Shown here in pieces: positions 1 to 8,830 of a stretch of 64,000 nucleotides of DNA. This DNA is from Aestuariimicrobium soli (GTDB lineage: Bacteria; Actinomycetota; Actinomycetes; Propionibacteriales; Propionibacteriaceae), in the NCBI RefSeq assembly GCF_051192575.1, contig NZ_JBPJSQ010000001.1:62001-126000 (forward strand). Reading direction: 5' to 3'. The notes below the pieces were generated by a model. The model saw only the letters and a program-made list of their open reading frames with translations. It searched no databases and had not been told where the DNA came from. Made by a program: the position numbers and the translations under genes. The stretch's first letter is position 1. The number at the start of each line of letters is the position of its first letter.

Positions 1-2141
1 ACGGGGTGGTGGAACCGCGGCTCGGCGGTCGTCCGGTGGCACCCGACGTGCTCACCCCCGGCTGGTCGAGCTACGAGTGGCGCCTGCGGGTGCGCGATCT
101 CGACGTCACCGAGGTGATCCGCGACCTGACCGCCAACGAGCCGGGGGCCGAACTCGAGGCGAGTGCCCTGGTGGGCCACGGCTGGTGGGCCGGGCGGCTC
201 ACCTGGGAGCCGGGCAGGCGCCACCTGTACGGCGATACGGTCGGCTTCGCCGGTCGCCTGGAGCTCACCTTTGACGACGGTCACCGCCAGACCGTGGTCA
301 CCGACGGTGACTGGCGGGTGCGGGGCTCCGACGTGCTGGACGACGACCTCTACGACGGGCAGACCATCGACGCGCGCCGTCGGGGCGACACCCTCCCGGA
401 GCGCCCGGTCGTGGTGAATGAGCTTGACCCGGGCGTGCTGGTGGGCCACCCGAACCCGCCGATCGTCCGGCACGAGGAACTCGCTCCCGTGCAGGTGACC
501 CGGTCACCATCGGGGCGCACACTGGTCGACTTCGGCCAGAACCTGGTCGGCTGGGTCAGAGCCACGGTGCGCGGCGACGCGGGGGCCGTGGTGACCCTGC
601 GGCACGCCGAGGTGCTCGAAGACCGGGAACTGGGCGTGCGTCCGTTGCGCGATGCCAAGGCCACCGATCGGTTCGTGCTGTCGGGCGGCACCGATGTCTT
701 CGAGCCGACGCTCACCTTCCACGGCTTCCGCTACGTCGAGGTCGACGGCTGGCCCGAGGGGGTCGACCTGGCTTCCGGTCTGCGGGCGGTGGTCGTCTCC
801 TCCGACCTGCGGCGCACCGGCACCTTCGAGTCGTCGCACGACGGCCTCAACCAGCTGCACCGCAATGTTGTCTGGGGGCTGCGCGGCAATGTGGTCGGCG
901 TGCCCACCGACTGCCCCCAACGCGACGAACGACTCGGCTGGACGGGAGACCTCGCCGTCTTCGCGCCCTCGGCCTGCTTCCTCTACGACGTCGGCCCCTT
1001 CCTCGCCGACTGGCTGCGCGACCTGCGCGCCGAGCAGGTGCACCAGCACGGCAGGGTGCCCTTCGTCGTGCCCGACCCGCTGAAGTACCTCTCGGACGAC
1101 GCGGCCACCCCGGCCATCTGGGCCGATGCCGCGGTCTGGGTGCCGTGGGCGGCCTGGCAGGCCTACGGCGATGCCGAAGCGTTGGCCGAGGCCTACCCGG
1201 CGATGGTCGACCATGTGGACCACGTCACCGGTCTGCTCTCGCCCTCAGGCTTGTGGGACACGGGCTTCCAGTTCGGCGACTGGCTCGACCCGGCGGCTCC
1301 CGCGGAGGCGGCCGACCAGGCGCGCGCCGACAAGGGCGTGGTCGCCACGGCCGCGTTCATCCGCAGTTGTCGACTCACCGCCGAGGCGGCCCGCCTGCTC
1401 GGCCACGACGCTGACGCCGCCCGGTTGGACGAGGTGGCGACCCGCACGACGGCCGCCTTCAACGAGCACTGGGTGGGCGACGACGGCACCGTGTTCTCGG
1501 ACTGCCCGACCGTGTATGCCCTCGCCATCGTCTTCGGACTGCTCGAGGGCGACCGGTTGACCGGGGCGGGGGACAGGTTGGCCCAGCTGACCCGGGACGA
1601 GGGTCACGTGATCGCCACCGGGTTCGCCGGCACCCCGTTCGTCTGCGACGCGCTGACGCTCACCGGGCACCTGGACGATGCGATGGCACTGCTGTTGCAG
1701 ACCGCCTGCCCGTCGTGGCTGTACCCCGTGACCATGGGAGCCACCACCATCTGGGAGCGCTGGGACTCGATGCTGCCCGACGGCTCCATCAATCCCGGAT
1801 CGATGACCAGCTTCAACCACTACGCGCTGGGCGCGGTGGCCGACTGGCTGCACCGCTCGATCGCCGGCCTGGCCCCCGCCGAGCCCGGGTATGCGCGGGT
1901 GAGGTTCGCACCGGTGCTGCCGTCGGCCGAGCAGGCTCCCGGGCTCGACTGGGCAGGAGCCTCGCTCGACACCCCCCACGGACGAGTGTCGATCCGGTGG
2001 GAGCGAGCGGAGGCCAATGATCAGGAGACGGGCTTCCGGGTCGAGCTGGAGACCCCGGTCGAGGCCGAACTGGTGCTGCCCGGAGTACCGGCCGAACAGC
2101 TGCCGGCGGGCCGACACGTGCGGGTGGTGGCGGCCGGCTGA
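1..2141 (+). CDS. alpha-L-rhamnosidase (GH78), 5' end cut by window
   Basis: Hydrolyses terminal alpha-L-rhamnose from glycosides or polysaccharides. The reading frame is open to the window edge, so the true start lies outside; 711 residues are visible, while family members are usually 850-1000, so an N-terminal beta domain is missing from view. Seen: the catalytic signature around DCPQRDERLGWTGD, a second acidic motif GDWLDP, and the late TTIWERWDS / SFNHYALGAVADWLHR motifs of the (alpha/alpha)6 barrel, followed by a C-terminal beta-sandwich. No signal peptide can be judged. The next gene is a ROK regulator, which fits a sugar-use locus; enzyme location and true substrate are inference. Confidence 0.9.
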   Translation, partial: GVVEPRLGGRPVAPDVLTPGWSSYEWRLRVRDLDVTEVIRDLTANEPGAELEASALVGHGWWAGRLTWEPGRRHLYGDTVGFAGRLELTFDDGHRQTVVTDGDWRVRGSDVLDDDLYDGQTIDARRRGDTLPERPVVVNELDPGVLVGHPNPPIVRHEELAPVQVTRSPSGRTLVDFGQNLVGWVRATVRGDAGAVVTLRHAEVLEDRELGVRPLRDAKATDRFVLSGGTDVFEPTLTFHGFRYVEVDGWPEGVDLASGLRAVVVSSDLRRTGTFESSHDGLNQLHRNVVWGLRGNVVGVPTDCPQRDERLGWTGDLAVFAPSACFLYDVGPFLADWLRDLRAEQVHQHGRVPFVVPDPLKYLSDDAATPAIWADAAVWVPWAAWQAYGDAEALAEAYPAMVDHVDHVTGLLSPSGLWDTGFQFGDWLDPAAPAEAADQARADKGVVATAAFIRSCRLTAEAARLLGHDADAARLDEVATRTTAAFNEHWVGDDGTVFSDCPTVYALAIVFGLLEGDRLTGAGDRLAQLTRDEGHVIATGFAGTPFVCDALTLTGHLDDAMALLLQTACPSWLYPVTMGATTIWERWDSMLPDGSINPGSMTSFNHYALGAVADWLHRSIAGLAPAEPGYARVRFAPVLPSAEQAPGLDWAGASLDTPHGRVSIRWERAEANDQETGFRVELETPVEAELVLPGVPAEQLPAGRHVRVVAAG

Positions 2142-2165
2142 CCCGAGGTGGGCGAGACTGGGCGC

Positions 2166-3347
2166 GTGAGTTCAGGAGTCCACCCCATCAGCCAGGAGGC
2201 GGCGCTGCTCGAGCGGCTTCGGCTGGTCGGCCCCGCCAGCCGGCCCACGCTCGAACAGGACACGGGGTTGGGCCGCAAGGTGGTGCACGAGCGGGTGGCC
2301 CTGTTGGCCGACCTCGGTCTGGTCGCCGAGGGCACCCTGGGTCAGTCCACCGGTGGTCGCATGCCGCGCCTGCTCGAGTTCGCCGGCGGGCCCGGCGTGG
2401 TCGCCATGGCCGAGATGAACGTCGACTCGGTCACGGTGGGGGTGGCAGACCTGCGCGGCGAGATCCTCACCCAGCTCGAGCACCCCCTGAGTCTCGGCGA
2501 GGGCCCCGATCGCACGGTCGCGGCCCTCGCCGACGCGCTCCGAGACGTGGCCGCCACCGTCGATCGTCCGCTGTGGGGTGTCGGGGTCGGCGTGCTGGCA
2601 CCGGTCGACGTCGAGGCCGGCACCGTCTTCGGCGGCCACCTGTTCGACGGCACCGTGATGGAGGGCTGGGACGGTCTGGCCGTGCGTCGTCGACTGGCCG
2701 ACGAGTTGGGTGTGGCCGTGTGGGTCGACAACGAGGTCAACCTGATGATGCTCGGGGAGCTGCGCGCGGGACTCGCCCGCGGCCGCCAGAACGCCCTGTT
2801 CGTGAAGACGGGGCCGAGCATCGGTGCCGGCATCGCCCTGCGCGGCAGCCTGCAACGCGGCGGTTCGGCCGCGGGCGAGGTCGGGCACCTGCGAGTGCCG
2901 GACGAGGACGACCTGCCCTGCTGGTGCGGGAACACCTGCTGTCTGGCCGCCTTCCTCGCACCCGAGCAGCTGGCCCGTGAGCAGGCGGCCGGCGACGACT
3001 GGGACACCGTGCTGCGGCGGGCGGGCGTCCGTCTCGGGAGGGTGGTGGCGAGCGTGGTCACGCTGCTCGACCCGACCCTGGTGGTGCTGGGCGGCACGCT
3101 GGTCGAGGCGGGCAGCCCGGTCGTCGATCTGGTGCGCGGCGAGGTGGAGCGGCGGGCCTTCGTGACGGCCCAGCGTGACCTGGAGGTCACCGTCTCGCCC
3201 CTCAGCGACCGCGCTGGGCTGGTGGGCGCCGCTTTCCTGGCCGCGGATGCGTTGTTCTCGCCGGACGCGCTGGCTGCCTGGTTGCCGCTGGGCACCCCGG
3301 CCGCTCTGGGCGTCGGGCTGCACGACGTGCTCGCTCGCCGTTCGTGA
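2166..3347 (+). CDS. ROK-family transcriptional regulator
   Basis: Sugar-responsive repressor of the ROK (NagC/XylR) type. The first ~70 residues form a winged helix (SQEAALLERLRLVGPASRPTLEQ region), followed by the ROK kinase-like fold with an acidic-box region, GEVGHLRV and the zinc motif CWCGNTCC (family consensus CxCGxxGCxE, here with Cys in place of Gly). GTG at 2166 is preferred over GTG 2148 because GAGACT ends 6 nt upstream, the leaderless spacing seen across this window. It follows the rhamnosidase by 24 nt, so control of rhamnoside use is a reasonable guess. A true sugar kinase is less likely because of the N-terminal DNA-binding domain. Confidence 0.85.
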   Translation: MSSGVHPISQEAALLERLRLVGPASRPTLEQDTGLGRKVVHERVALLADLGLVAEGTLGQSTGGRMPRLLEFAGGPGVVAMAEMNVDSVTVGVADLRGEILTQLEHPLSLGEGPDRTVAALADALRDVAATVDRPLWGVGVGVLAPVDVEAGTVFGGHLFDGTVMEGWDGLAVRRRLADELGVAVWVDNEVNLMMLGELRAGLARGRQNALFVKTGPSIGAGIALRGSLQRGGSAAGEVGHLRVPDEDDLPCWCGNTCCLAAFLAPEQLAREQAAGDDWDTVLRRAGVRLGRVVASVVTLLDPTLVVLGGTLVEAGSPVVDLVRGEVERRAFVTAQRDLEVTVSPLSDRAGLVGAAFLAADALFSPDALAAWLPLGTPAALGVGLHDVLARRS

Positions 3348-3368
3348 GTGTGCCGAGCGTGAGGTGCA

Positions 3369-3402
3369 GTGACCCGACCCCCTGGGGGAGGGGCCGGGTC
3401 AC
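3369..3402. terminator. bidirectional hairpin between converging genes
   Basis: GTGACCCGACCCC pairs with GGGGCCGGGTCAC over 13 positions with one mismatch. It sits between the 3' ends of the ROK regulator (+) and the metallo-beta-lactamase gene (-). No U-run, as usual at this GC content. Confidence 0.65.
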
Positions 3403-3410
3403 CGGTGCCC

Positions 3411-5417
3411 TCAGGCGGGCACGTGCACGAACGCCTGCACGTCGCCGGTGCCAGCGGTCAGGCCGCGGTGCCCCGGCAGGGGAGAGGCGACGAACGCCCC
3501 GGGATTGCTGACTCCGGCGGCCACGGCAGTGGCGACCGAGTCGACGTAGGCGGGCCGCGTGAACCACTGGTGGTTGTGGGCCGTGTAGAGGGTGTCGAAG
3601 GCCCCGTCGGTGTGGGCACGCCAGCCGCTCAGCGCCGCCTGGTAGCCGGCGAGATCGGACGACGACAGCACCAGACCCGCGCTCGAACCACCCTGGGTGC
3701 CCAGGGCATCGCCGGCGAACAGCACCCGCGAGGTCGCGTCCAGCAGCGTGATGGCGTCGGACGAGTGACCCGGCAACGGCTGCACCTCGAGACCGACCGT
3801 GCGGCCGGAGCTGTCTCGTCCGAGGTCGATGACGTCACCGGCACGGTGGCGCACCACACCGGTGGTGCGCCCCGTCCCCAGATCGGTGCCCTCGAAGGCG
3901 TGCACCGTGCACCCGCGGAACTGCTCGAGCCCGCCGAGCTGGTCGTCGTCACCGCTGGTCACGATTACCTCGAGCGGCACCCCGCTGCCAGCCAGGGTGC
4001 GACGCACGAACGCCAGCAGGCCAGGCGATCCGACGCCGGTGCCGATCAGCAGCGCCCGCTTGGATCCGCGCATCAGGTACAGCGAGCGGTTGCCGTGGTC
4101 GCGGATCAGCTGCAGGTCGGTGCGAATGTTGCGCAGGTACGCGTACGTGGCCTCCGACCACGGGTCGAGCAGGTAGCGGCTCGGGATCTGCACGCGGTGG
4201 TAGTCGCCGACGGTGCCAGCGCCCCCGGGATACATGTTGGTCAGGGAGTAGACCAGGCGGCTCGAACCGCCGCCGATCCAGACGGCCTCGCGGCCGACGT
4301 GGAAGTAGGGCTCGGCGGCGATGGAGCCGTCGAGGGCACCCTCGGCGGCGGTGATCATGTCCTTGACGTAGTCGAGGTCGCCGATCCGTCCGTTCAGGGG
4401 AGCCTGACCGCGACTGAACATGCGCAGCTGGTCGAAGTGAGCCGGGAGCAGCGCCACGCCGTTCAACGGAGTGAGCAGGGCACGCAGGTTGCGCAGCATG
4501 CCGACGTAGGTCGAGGTGGTGGCCGAAGCGAACTGGGCCCAGACGAAGGCCGACCCCAGTGCGTCGCCGGTGGCGATCAGCTTGTTGGCCACGTCGAGGT
4601 AGCCGGTCGAGCCGGGGGTGTGCCCGTACAGGGCGACGATCTGGATGGTGCGGCCCCCGAGGTCGATGCTCTTCACGGTGCTGCCGGTCGAGCCGTTGAC
4701 GGTGGCGCCGCCGTCGTCACGCACCGGCACCCAGTTCGCAGGTGCCGGGGTGCGGGGCCAGTCGAGGTCGGGGTAGTAGACCGTGCGGGTGGTCATCTGG
4801 AACAACTTGCCCGTGTGGTCGCCGTGGTTGTGGGTGATCGAGACATCGAAGTCCACGGGGTTGGCGCGGGGTGAGCCGTCGTCATCATGCCCGAGCAGGT
4901 GGTGGGTGACGGTGGTCAGGTCGTTGACCCCCATCGTCTCGGCCGTGTTCTGGGCGGTGTCGACCAGCAGGGCGCGGTCGTGGCCCTCGAACAGCCAACA
5001 GGTCGAGTCCTGCGACGTGGACGATCCGTCCGCGCGCGGCGCTCCCGGCAGGTAGTTGTCGATCCGCCACGTGCGCAGCCCGTCCTGGGTGCGGTGCACC
5101 CGGTGCGCGGTGTAGGTGCCCCACGGGTTGGTCGCGCCTGCCCAGGCGTTGCCGACGGGGGCGCCCCATTCGTCGCGGACGATCTCGAGGAAGCCGGGGA
5201 CGAGGTCGTCCAGGGTGAGGGAGGCGACGCCGCCATTCTTGGCCGTCGGTGCGGCCAGGGCGGTACCGGTGACGGAACCGGCGACTGCCACGGCAGCCGG
5301 CAGGGCGGCGGCGATGGCCAGCAGGTTGCGGCGGCTGAGGCCGTGAAGGGTCGGTGAGCACTCGTGGTCGTGCTCGTATTCGTGCGAGGGGGTGGCGGAA
5401 GGGATGGGACGGGTCAT
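3411..5417 (-). CDS. Tat-exported protein with two metallo-beta-lactamase-fold domains
   Basis: Probable extracytoplasmic metallohydrolase of unknown substrate. Residues 27-35 give a twin-arginine motif (LSRRNLLAI) followed by an Ala-rich hydrophobic stretch and a likely cut after about residue 65. The first domain has the full metal site: H196-x-H198-x-D200-H201, then GHTPGS and ATGDAL. The second half repeats the fold (GHSSDAITLLD, LFAGDALG) but where HxHxDH should be it reads TSGDDDQLGG, so it appears to have lost metal binding. AGGAG lies 8 nt before ATG 5417. The 668-residue length fits a tandem duplication. Divergent neighbours give no pathway clue. Confidence 0.75.
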   Translation of the reverse strand: MTRPIPSATPSHEYEHDHECSPTLHGLSRRNLLAIAAALPAAVAVAGSVTGTALAAPTAKNGGVASLTLDDLVPGFLEIVRDEWGAPVGNAWAGATNPWGTYTAHRVHRTQDGLRTWRIDNYLPGAPRADGSSTSQDSTCWLFEGHDRALLVDTAQNTAETMGVNDLTTVTHHLLGHDDDGSPRANPVDFDVSITHNHGDHTGKLFQMTTRTVYYPDLDWPRTPAPANWVPVRDDGGATVNGSTGSTVKSIDLGGRTIQIVALYGHTPGSTGYLDVANKLIATGDALGSAFVWAQFASATTSTYVGMLRNLRALLTPLNGVALLPAHFDQLRMFSRGQAPLNGRIGDLDYVKDMITAAEGALDGSIAAEPYFHVGREAVWIGGGSSRLVYSLTNMYPGGAGTVGDYHRVQIPSRYLLDPWSEATYAYLRNIRTDLQLIRDHGNRSLYLMRGSKRALLIGTGVGSPGLLAFVRRTLAGSGVPLEVIVTSGDDDQLGGLEQFRGCTVHAFEGTDLGTGRTTGVVRHRAGDVIDLGRDSSGRTVGLEVQPLPGHSSDAITLLDATSRVLFAGDALGTQGGSSAGLVLSSSDLAGYQAALSGWRAHTDGAFDTLYTAHNHQWFTRPAYVDSVATAVAAGVSNPGAFVASPLPGHRGLTAGTGDVQAFVHVPA

Positions 5418-5497
5418 GACCGGCTCTCCTTTGAGCTGGCGAGAAGTCCCCGCCGTCCGGTGGCGGCTCGATGGGAGGGATCTCTCTCGCTGCCTCG

Positions 5498-5527
5498 ACC
5501 CTAATGTTCGTTTGGAGCGGAAGTCAA
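5498..5527 (-). promoter_or_regulatory. likely promoter of the metallo-beta-lactamase-fold gene
   Basis: On the minus strand TTGACT (5522-5527) and TAGGGT (5498-5503) are separated by 18 nt, 80 nt upstream of the gene start. A good sigma-A-type match in an otherwise GC-rich stretch. Confidence 0.5.
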
Positions 5528-5563
5528 CGGTTCTGCGCTTGCCCGGGTCTCCCGGTCCAAAAC

Positions 5564-5617
5564 GGTCGGCTGGCGGACAATGTTGTCGAAAAAGTCAACA
5601 TTCTCCACCAGCCGACC
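5564..5617 (-). terminator. long intrinsic terminator after the IclR gene
   Basis: Outer arms GGTCGGCTGG / CCAGCCGACC pair over 10 bp, an internal 5x5 loop follows, then AATGTTG / CAACATT pair over 7 bp around a 10-nt loop. Read on the minus strand the hairpin is followed by GTTTTGG, a short U-run. It lies 55 nt past the IclR stop codon. The bases between it and the promoter at 5498 hold nothing else I recognise. Confidence 0.65.
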
Positions 5618-5671
5618 ACTTTGGATCGCTCAGTTCGGCTCAGCTCGGAGTCCTCCGGGACGACTGCCCGC

Positions 5672-6397
5672 TCACTCAGCGGCGGCAGCCCTGCGCAGCA
5701 CCTCGGAGAGGCGCTCGGCGGCGCTCATCACGGCCGCGGCGTGCAGTCGTCCGGGTTGGCGGCCGAGGCGCTCGATGGGCCCCGAGACCGACAGCGCCGC
5801 GATCACCTTGCCGGAAGGGGAGCGCACCGGGGCGCTGACCGAGGCCACGCCCGGCTCGCGCTCGGCCACCGAGTGGGCCCACCCGCGACGGCGCACCGAG
5901 GCGAGGGCGACGGCGGAGAAGTTCGACGACGACAGCCCTCGCTGCACCCGCTCCGGCTCCTCCCAGGCGAGCAGCACCTGGGCCGCCGACCCGGCCGACA
6001 TGGTCAGCTGGGTGCCGACGGGAATGGTGTCGCGCAGGCCGGACGGGCGCTCGGCGGCCGCGGCGCAGACGCGGAACTCGCCCTGGCGGCGGAAGAGTTG
6101 TGCGGACTCGCCCGTGATGTCGCGCAGGCGGGCCAGAATGGGGCCAGCGGTCGCCAACAGGCGGTCCTCGCCGGCGGCCGACGCCAGTTCACCCAGGCGC
6201 GGGCCGAGCACGAAGCGGCCCTGCAGGTCACGCCCCACCAGTCGGTGGTGCTCCAGAGCGACCGCCAGTCGGTGGGCGGTCGGTCGGGCCAGTCCGGTCG
6301 CGGTCACGAGGCCCGCGAGGGTGGTCGGTCCTGATTCGAGTGCGGTGAGCACGAGGGCTGCCTTGTCGAGCACTCCCACGCCACTGGTGTCGTCCAT
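5672..6397 (-). CDS. IclR-family regulator, probable leuCD regulator
   Basis: A 241-residue DNA-binding regulator: winged helix in residues ~8-65 (TTLAGLVTATGLARPTAHRL as recognition region) and the IclR effector domain in ~75-235. It is divergent from leuC with 114 bp between start codons. In actinobacteria the IclR protein next to leuCD (LtbR in Corynebacterium, NdgR/AreB in Streptomyces) controls leucine synthesis, so the same role is inferred. Its mRNA looks leaderless: TAATCT ends 7 nt before ATG with TTGCAT 17 nt further up. A perfect palindrome inside that promoter suggests self-repression. Confidence 0.87.
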   Translation of the reverse strand: MDDTSGVGVLDKAALVLTALESGPTTLAGLVTATGLARPTAHRLAVALEHHRLVGRDLQGRFVLGPRLGELASAAGEDRLLATAGPILARLRDITGESAQLFRRQGEFRVCAAAAERPSGLRDTIPVGTQLTMSAGSAAQVLLAWEEPERVQRGLSSSNFSAVALASVRRRGWAHSVAEREPGVASVSAPVRSPSGKVIAALSVSGPIERLGRQPGRLHAAAVMSAAERLSEVLRRAAAAE

Positions 6398-6404
6398 GAT
6401 TTGA

Positions 6405-6433
6405 GATTACATGTCCGCATTTTGGAAATGCAA
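6405..6433 (-). promoter_or_regulatory. promoter of the IclR regulator (leaderless)
   Basis: Minus strand: -35 TTGCAT (6428-6433), 17-nt spacer, -10 TAATCT (6405-6410), then 7 nt to the ATG at 6397. Almost no room for an untranslated leader. Confidence 0.65.
6417..6431. promoter_or_regulatory. palindromic operator between IclR gene and leuC
   Basis: GCATTTTGGAAATGC is a perfect inverted repeat: 6-bp arms around TGG. It overlaps the -35 and spacer of the IclR promoter and lies just upstream of a TAGAGT (6438-6443) that could be the leuC -10. Well placed for one protein to control both directions. Confidence 0.55.
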
Positions 6434-6511
6434 GCGCTAGAGTTGGCGATGTCGCCGGAGCGCGCGAGCTCCGCCCCATCATCTGAGTCACTCATCGCAT
6501 CGAGGTCTTGC

Positions 6512-7963
6512 ATGTCCACCACTGCCACTCGTCCCCAGACCCTGTCCGACAAGGTCTGGGACGCCCACGTCGTGCGTCAGGCCGAGGGTGAACCCGACCT
6601 GTTGTTCATCGACCTGCACCTGGTGCACGAGGTCACCAGCCCGCAGGCCTTCGCTGGCCTTCGCCTGGCGGGTCGTCCGGTGCGTCGACCCGACCTGACC
6701 CTGGCCACCGAGGACCACAACACCCCGACCCTCAACATCGACCAGCCGATCGCCGACCCGGTCAGCCGCACCCAGGTCGACACGCTGCGCAAGAACGCGG
6801 CCGAGTTCGGCATCCGCATCCACTCCCTGGGCGACAAGGACCAGGGCGTCGTGCACATCATCGGCCCCCAGCTGGGCGTCACCCAGCCGGGCATGACGAT
6901 CGTGTGCGGCGACTCGCACACCTCCACCCACGGCGCCTTCGGTGCCATCGCCTTCGGCATCGGCACCTCCGAGGTCGAGCACGTGCTGGCGACCCAGACC
7001 CTGCCGCAGGCTCGTCCCAAGACGATGGCCGTCACCATCAACGGTGACCTGCCCGCGGGCGTCACCGCCAAAGACGTCGTGCTGGCGCTGATCGCCAAGG
7101 TGGGCACCGGCGGCGGTCAGGGCTACATCGTGGAGTACCGCGGCACCACCATCGAGCAGATGTCGATGGAGGGGCGCATGACCATCTGCAACATGTCGAT
7201 CGAGTGGGGCGCCAAGGCCGGCATGATGGCCCCCGACCAGACCACCTTCGACTACCTGCAGGGACGACCGCACGCCCCGCAGGGTGCCGATTGGGATGCC
7301 GCCGTCGAGTACTGGAAGACGCTGAAGACCGACGAGGGCGCGACCTTCGACCGTGAGGTCGTGATCGACGCCACCGAGCTCACCCCCTTCGTCACCTGGG
7401 GCACCAACCCGGGCCAAGGCGTACCGCTGGGCGCCACGGTGCCCACGCCTGAGCAGTTCGACGATCCGGTCGACCGCACCGCCGCCGAGAAGGCCCTGGA
7501 GTACATGGGCCTGACCGCCGGCACCCCGATGCGCGAGATCGCCGTCGACACCGTTTTCCTGGGTTCCTGCACCAACGGCCGCATCGAAGACCTGCGCCTC
7601 GCGGCCGGTGTGCTCGAGGGCAAGAAGATCGCCGACTCGGTGCGCATGCTGGTCGTTCCCGGCTCGGCCCGGGTGCGGCTGCAGGCCGAGATCGAGGGCC
7701 TCGACAAGGTCTTCCTGGCCGCGGGTGCCGAGTGGCGCGCCGCCGGGTGCTCGATGTGCCTGGGCATGAACCCCGACCAGCTGGCCCCCGGCGAGCGGGC
7801 CGCGTCGACCTCGAACCGCAACTTCGAGGGTCGCCAGGGCAAGGGTGGGCGCACCCACCTGGTGTCGCCGGCCGTCGCCGCCGCCACCGCCATCACCGGC
7901 CACCTCGCCGCGCCGGCCGATCTCGACGCCGCCGACCTCGTCTCGTCCGACCTGAAGGGCTGA
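6512..7963 (+). CDS. leuC: 3-isopropylmalate dehydratase large subunit
   Basis: With LeuD converts 2-isopropylmalate to 3-isopropylmalate in leucine synthesis; cytoplasmic, carries a [4Fe-4S] cluster. Aconitase-family motifs are all present: VCGDSHTSTHGAFGAIAFGIG, the cluster cysteines in GSCTNGRIEDLR and GCSMCLGMNPDQL, and the C-terminal SNRNFEGRQG. ATG 6512 is chosen over upstream in-frame starts because the family begins near TLSDKVWDAH and GAGG precedes it at good spacing. At 483 residues it has the normal length. It is 6 nt from leuD, so they are co-transcribed and translated together. Confidence 0.97.
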   Translation: MSTTATRPQTLSDKVWDAHVVRQAEGEPDLLFIDLHLVHEVTSPQAFAGLRLAGRPVRRPDLTLATEDHNTPTLNIDQPIADPVSRTQVDTLRKNAAEFGIRIHSLGDKDQGVVHIIGPQLGVTQPGMTIVCGDSHTSTHGAFGAIAFGIGTSEVEHVLATQTLPQARPKTMAVTINGDLPAGVTAKDVVLALIAKVGTGGGQGYIVEYRGTTIEQMSMEGRMTICNMSIEWGAKAGMMAPDQTTFDYLQGRPHAPQGADWDAAVEYWKTLKTDEGATFDREVVIDATELTPFVTWGTNPGQGVPLGATVPTPEQFDDPVDRTAAEKALEYMGLTAGTPMREIAVDTVFLGSCTNGRIEDLRLAAGVLEGKKIADSVRMLVVPGSARVRLQAEIEGLDKVFLAAGAEWRAAGCSMCLGMNPDQLAPGERAASTSNRNFEGRQGKGGRTHLVSPAVAAATAITGHLAAPADLDAADLVSSDLKG

Positions 7964-7969
7964 ACAACA

Positions 7970-8578
7970 ATGGACAAGTTCTCCAACCACGTCGGTGTGC
8001 CGGTGCCCCTGCGCCGCAGCAATGTCGACACCGACCAGATCATCCCGGCCGTCTACCTCAAGCGGATCACCCGCGACGGCTTCGAGGACGGGCTGTTCGC
8101 CGCCTGGCGCAACGACCCCGACTTCGTGCTCAACCAGGAGGCCTACCAGGGCGGGACGATCCTGGTGCCCGGCCCCGACTTCGGCACTGGTTCGTCGCGC
8201 GAGCACGCCGTCTGGGCGCTGCAGAACTACGGCTTCAAGGTGGTCATCGGCAGCCGGTTCGGCGACATCTTCCGCAACAACTCCGGCAAGGCCGGGCTGC
8301 TGATCGCCCGCGTCGAGCAGGACGTCGTGGAGCAGTTGTGGAACTGGATCGAGGCCAACCCGGGCTCGCAGATCGAGGTCTGCCTGCAGGACAAGCAGAT
8401 CTCGCTGCCCGACGGCACCACCTTCGACTTCGAGATCGACGACTTCACCCGTCACCGTCTGCTCGAGGGGCTCGACGACATCTCGATGACCCTGCAGCAC
8501 GAAGACAAGATCTCCGCCTACGAGGCCACTCGTCCGTCGTTCAAGCCGGCCACCATTCCGGCGCGCACGGCCGACTGA
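7970..8578 (+). CDS. leuD: 3-isopropylmalate dehydratase small subunit
   Basis: Swivel-domain partner of LeuC. The 202-residue protein shows the family signatures VPLRRSNVDTDQIIPAVYLKR near the N-terminus, GPDFGTGSSREHAVWAL (substrate-binding serines and arginine) and GSRFGDIFRNNSGKAGLL. Normal length, six bases downstream of leuC. Regulation is presumably shared with leuC through the IclR-type operator upstream. Confidence 0.97.
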   Translation: MDKFSNHVGVPVPLRRSNVDTDQIIPAVYLKRITRDGFEDGLFAAWRNDPDFVLNQEAYQGGTILVPGPDFGTGSSREHAVWALQNYGFKVVIGSRFGDIFRNNSGKAGLLIARVEQDVVEQLWNWIEANPGSQIEVCLQDKQISLPDGTTFDFEIDDFTRHRLLEGLDDISMTLQHEDKISAYEATRPSFKPATIPARTAD

Positions 8579-8593
8579 GCCGAGCGCGGGTCC

Positions 8594-8806
8594 TCACCCG
8601 ATCGACACCCGCACGACCTCGCCGTCGACCAGTTCGACGGTCACCCGCTGACCCGGCTGCAACCTTCGCAGCCGGGTCGCGGCCGTCCTGGGCAGATCGA
8701 GTTCGCTACCGTCGTCGGTGAGGGCGCGCCAGCCGGTGGGGGAGTCGCCGGTGGGGGAGTTGCCGGTCACGGTTGCTGCCACGCGGGTGGGGAGGGGCTC
8801 GTTCAC
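8594..8806 (-). CDS. small basic beta-rich protein, unknown
   Basis: A 70-residue protein I cannot assign to a family by name. After a short Thr/Pro/Gly-rich start with SPTGDSPTG repeats, the rest (GWRALTDDGSELDLP..., LQPGQRVTVELVDGEVVRVSIG) looks like a compact small beta barrel of the cold-shock/TRAM kind, ending in alternating hydrophobic strands. GTG 8806 is set by TACGAT ending 7 nt upstream (leaderless), back-to-back with the plsC promoter. Its stop overlaps the weak hairpin after leuD. An RNA- or ligand-binding role is only a guess. Confidence 0.6.
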   Translation of the reverse strand: MNEPLPTRVAATVTGNSPTGDSPTGWRALTDDGSELDLPRTAATRLRRLQPGQRVTVELVDGEVVRVSIG

Positions 8807-8813
8807 GCCAGCG

Positions 8814-8830
8814 ATCGTAGGCGCTAGTTT
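8814..8830. promoter_or_regulatory. back-to-back leaderless promoters
   Basis: TACGAT on the minus strand (8814-8819) serves GTG 8806; TAGTTT on the plus strand (8825-8830) serves ATG 8838. Each ends 7 nt from its start codon, only 5 nt apart, so the two polymerases must exclude one another. Confidence 0.6.

Noticed and set aside
5572..5617. Palindrome near 5.6 kb as an IclR operator
   Set aside because: It lies downstream of the IclR gene and has a U-run on that strand, so a terminator explains it better.
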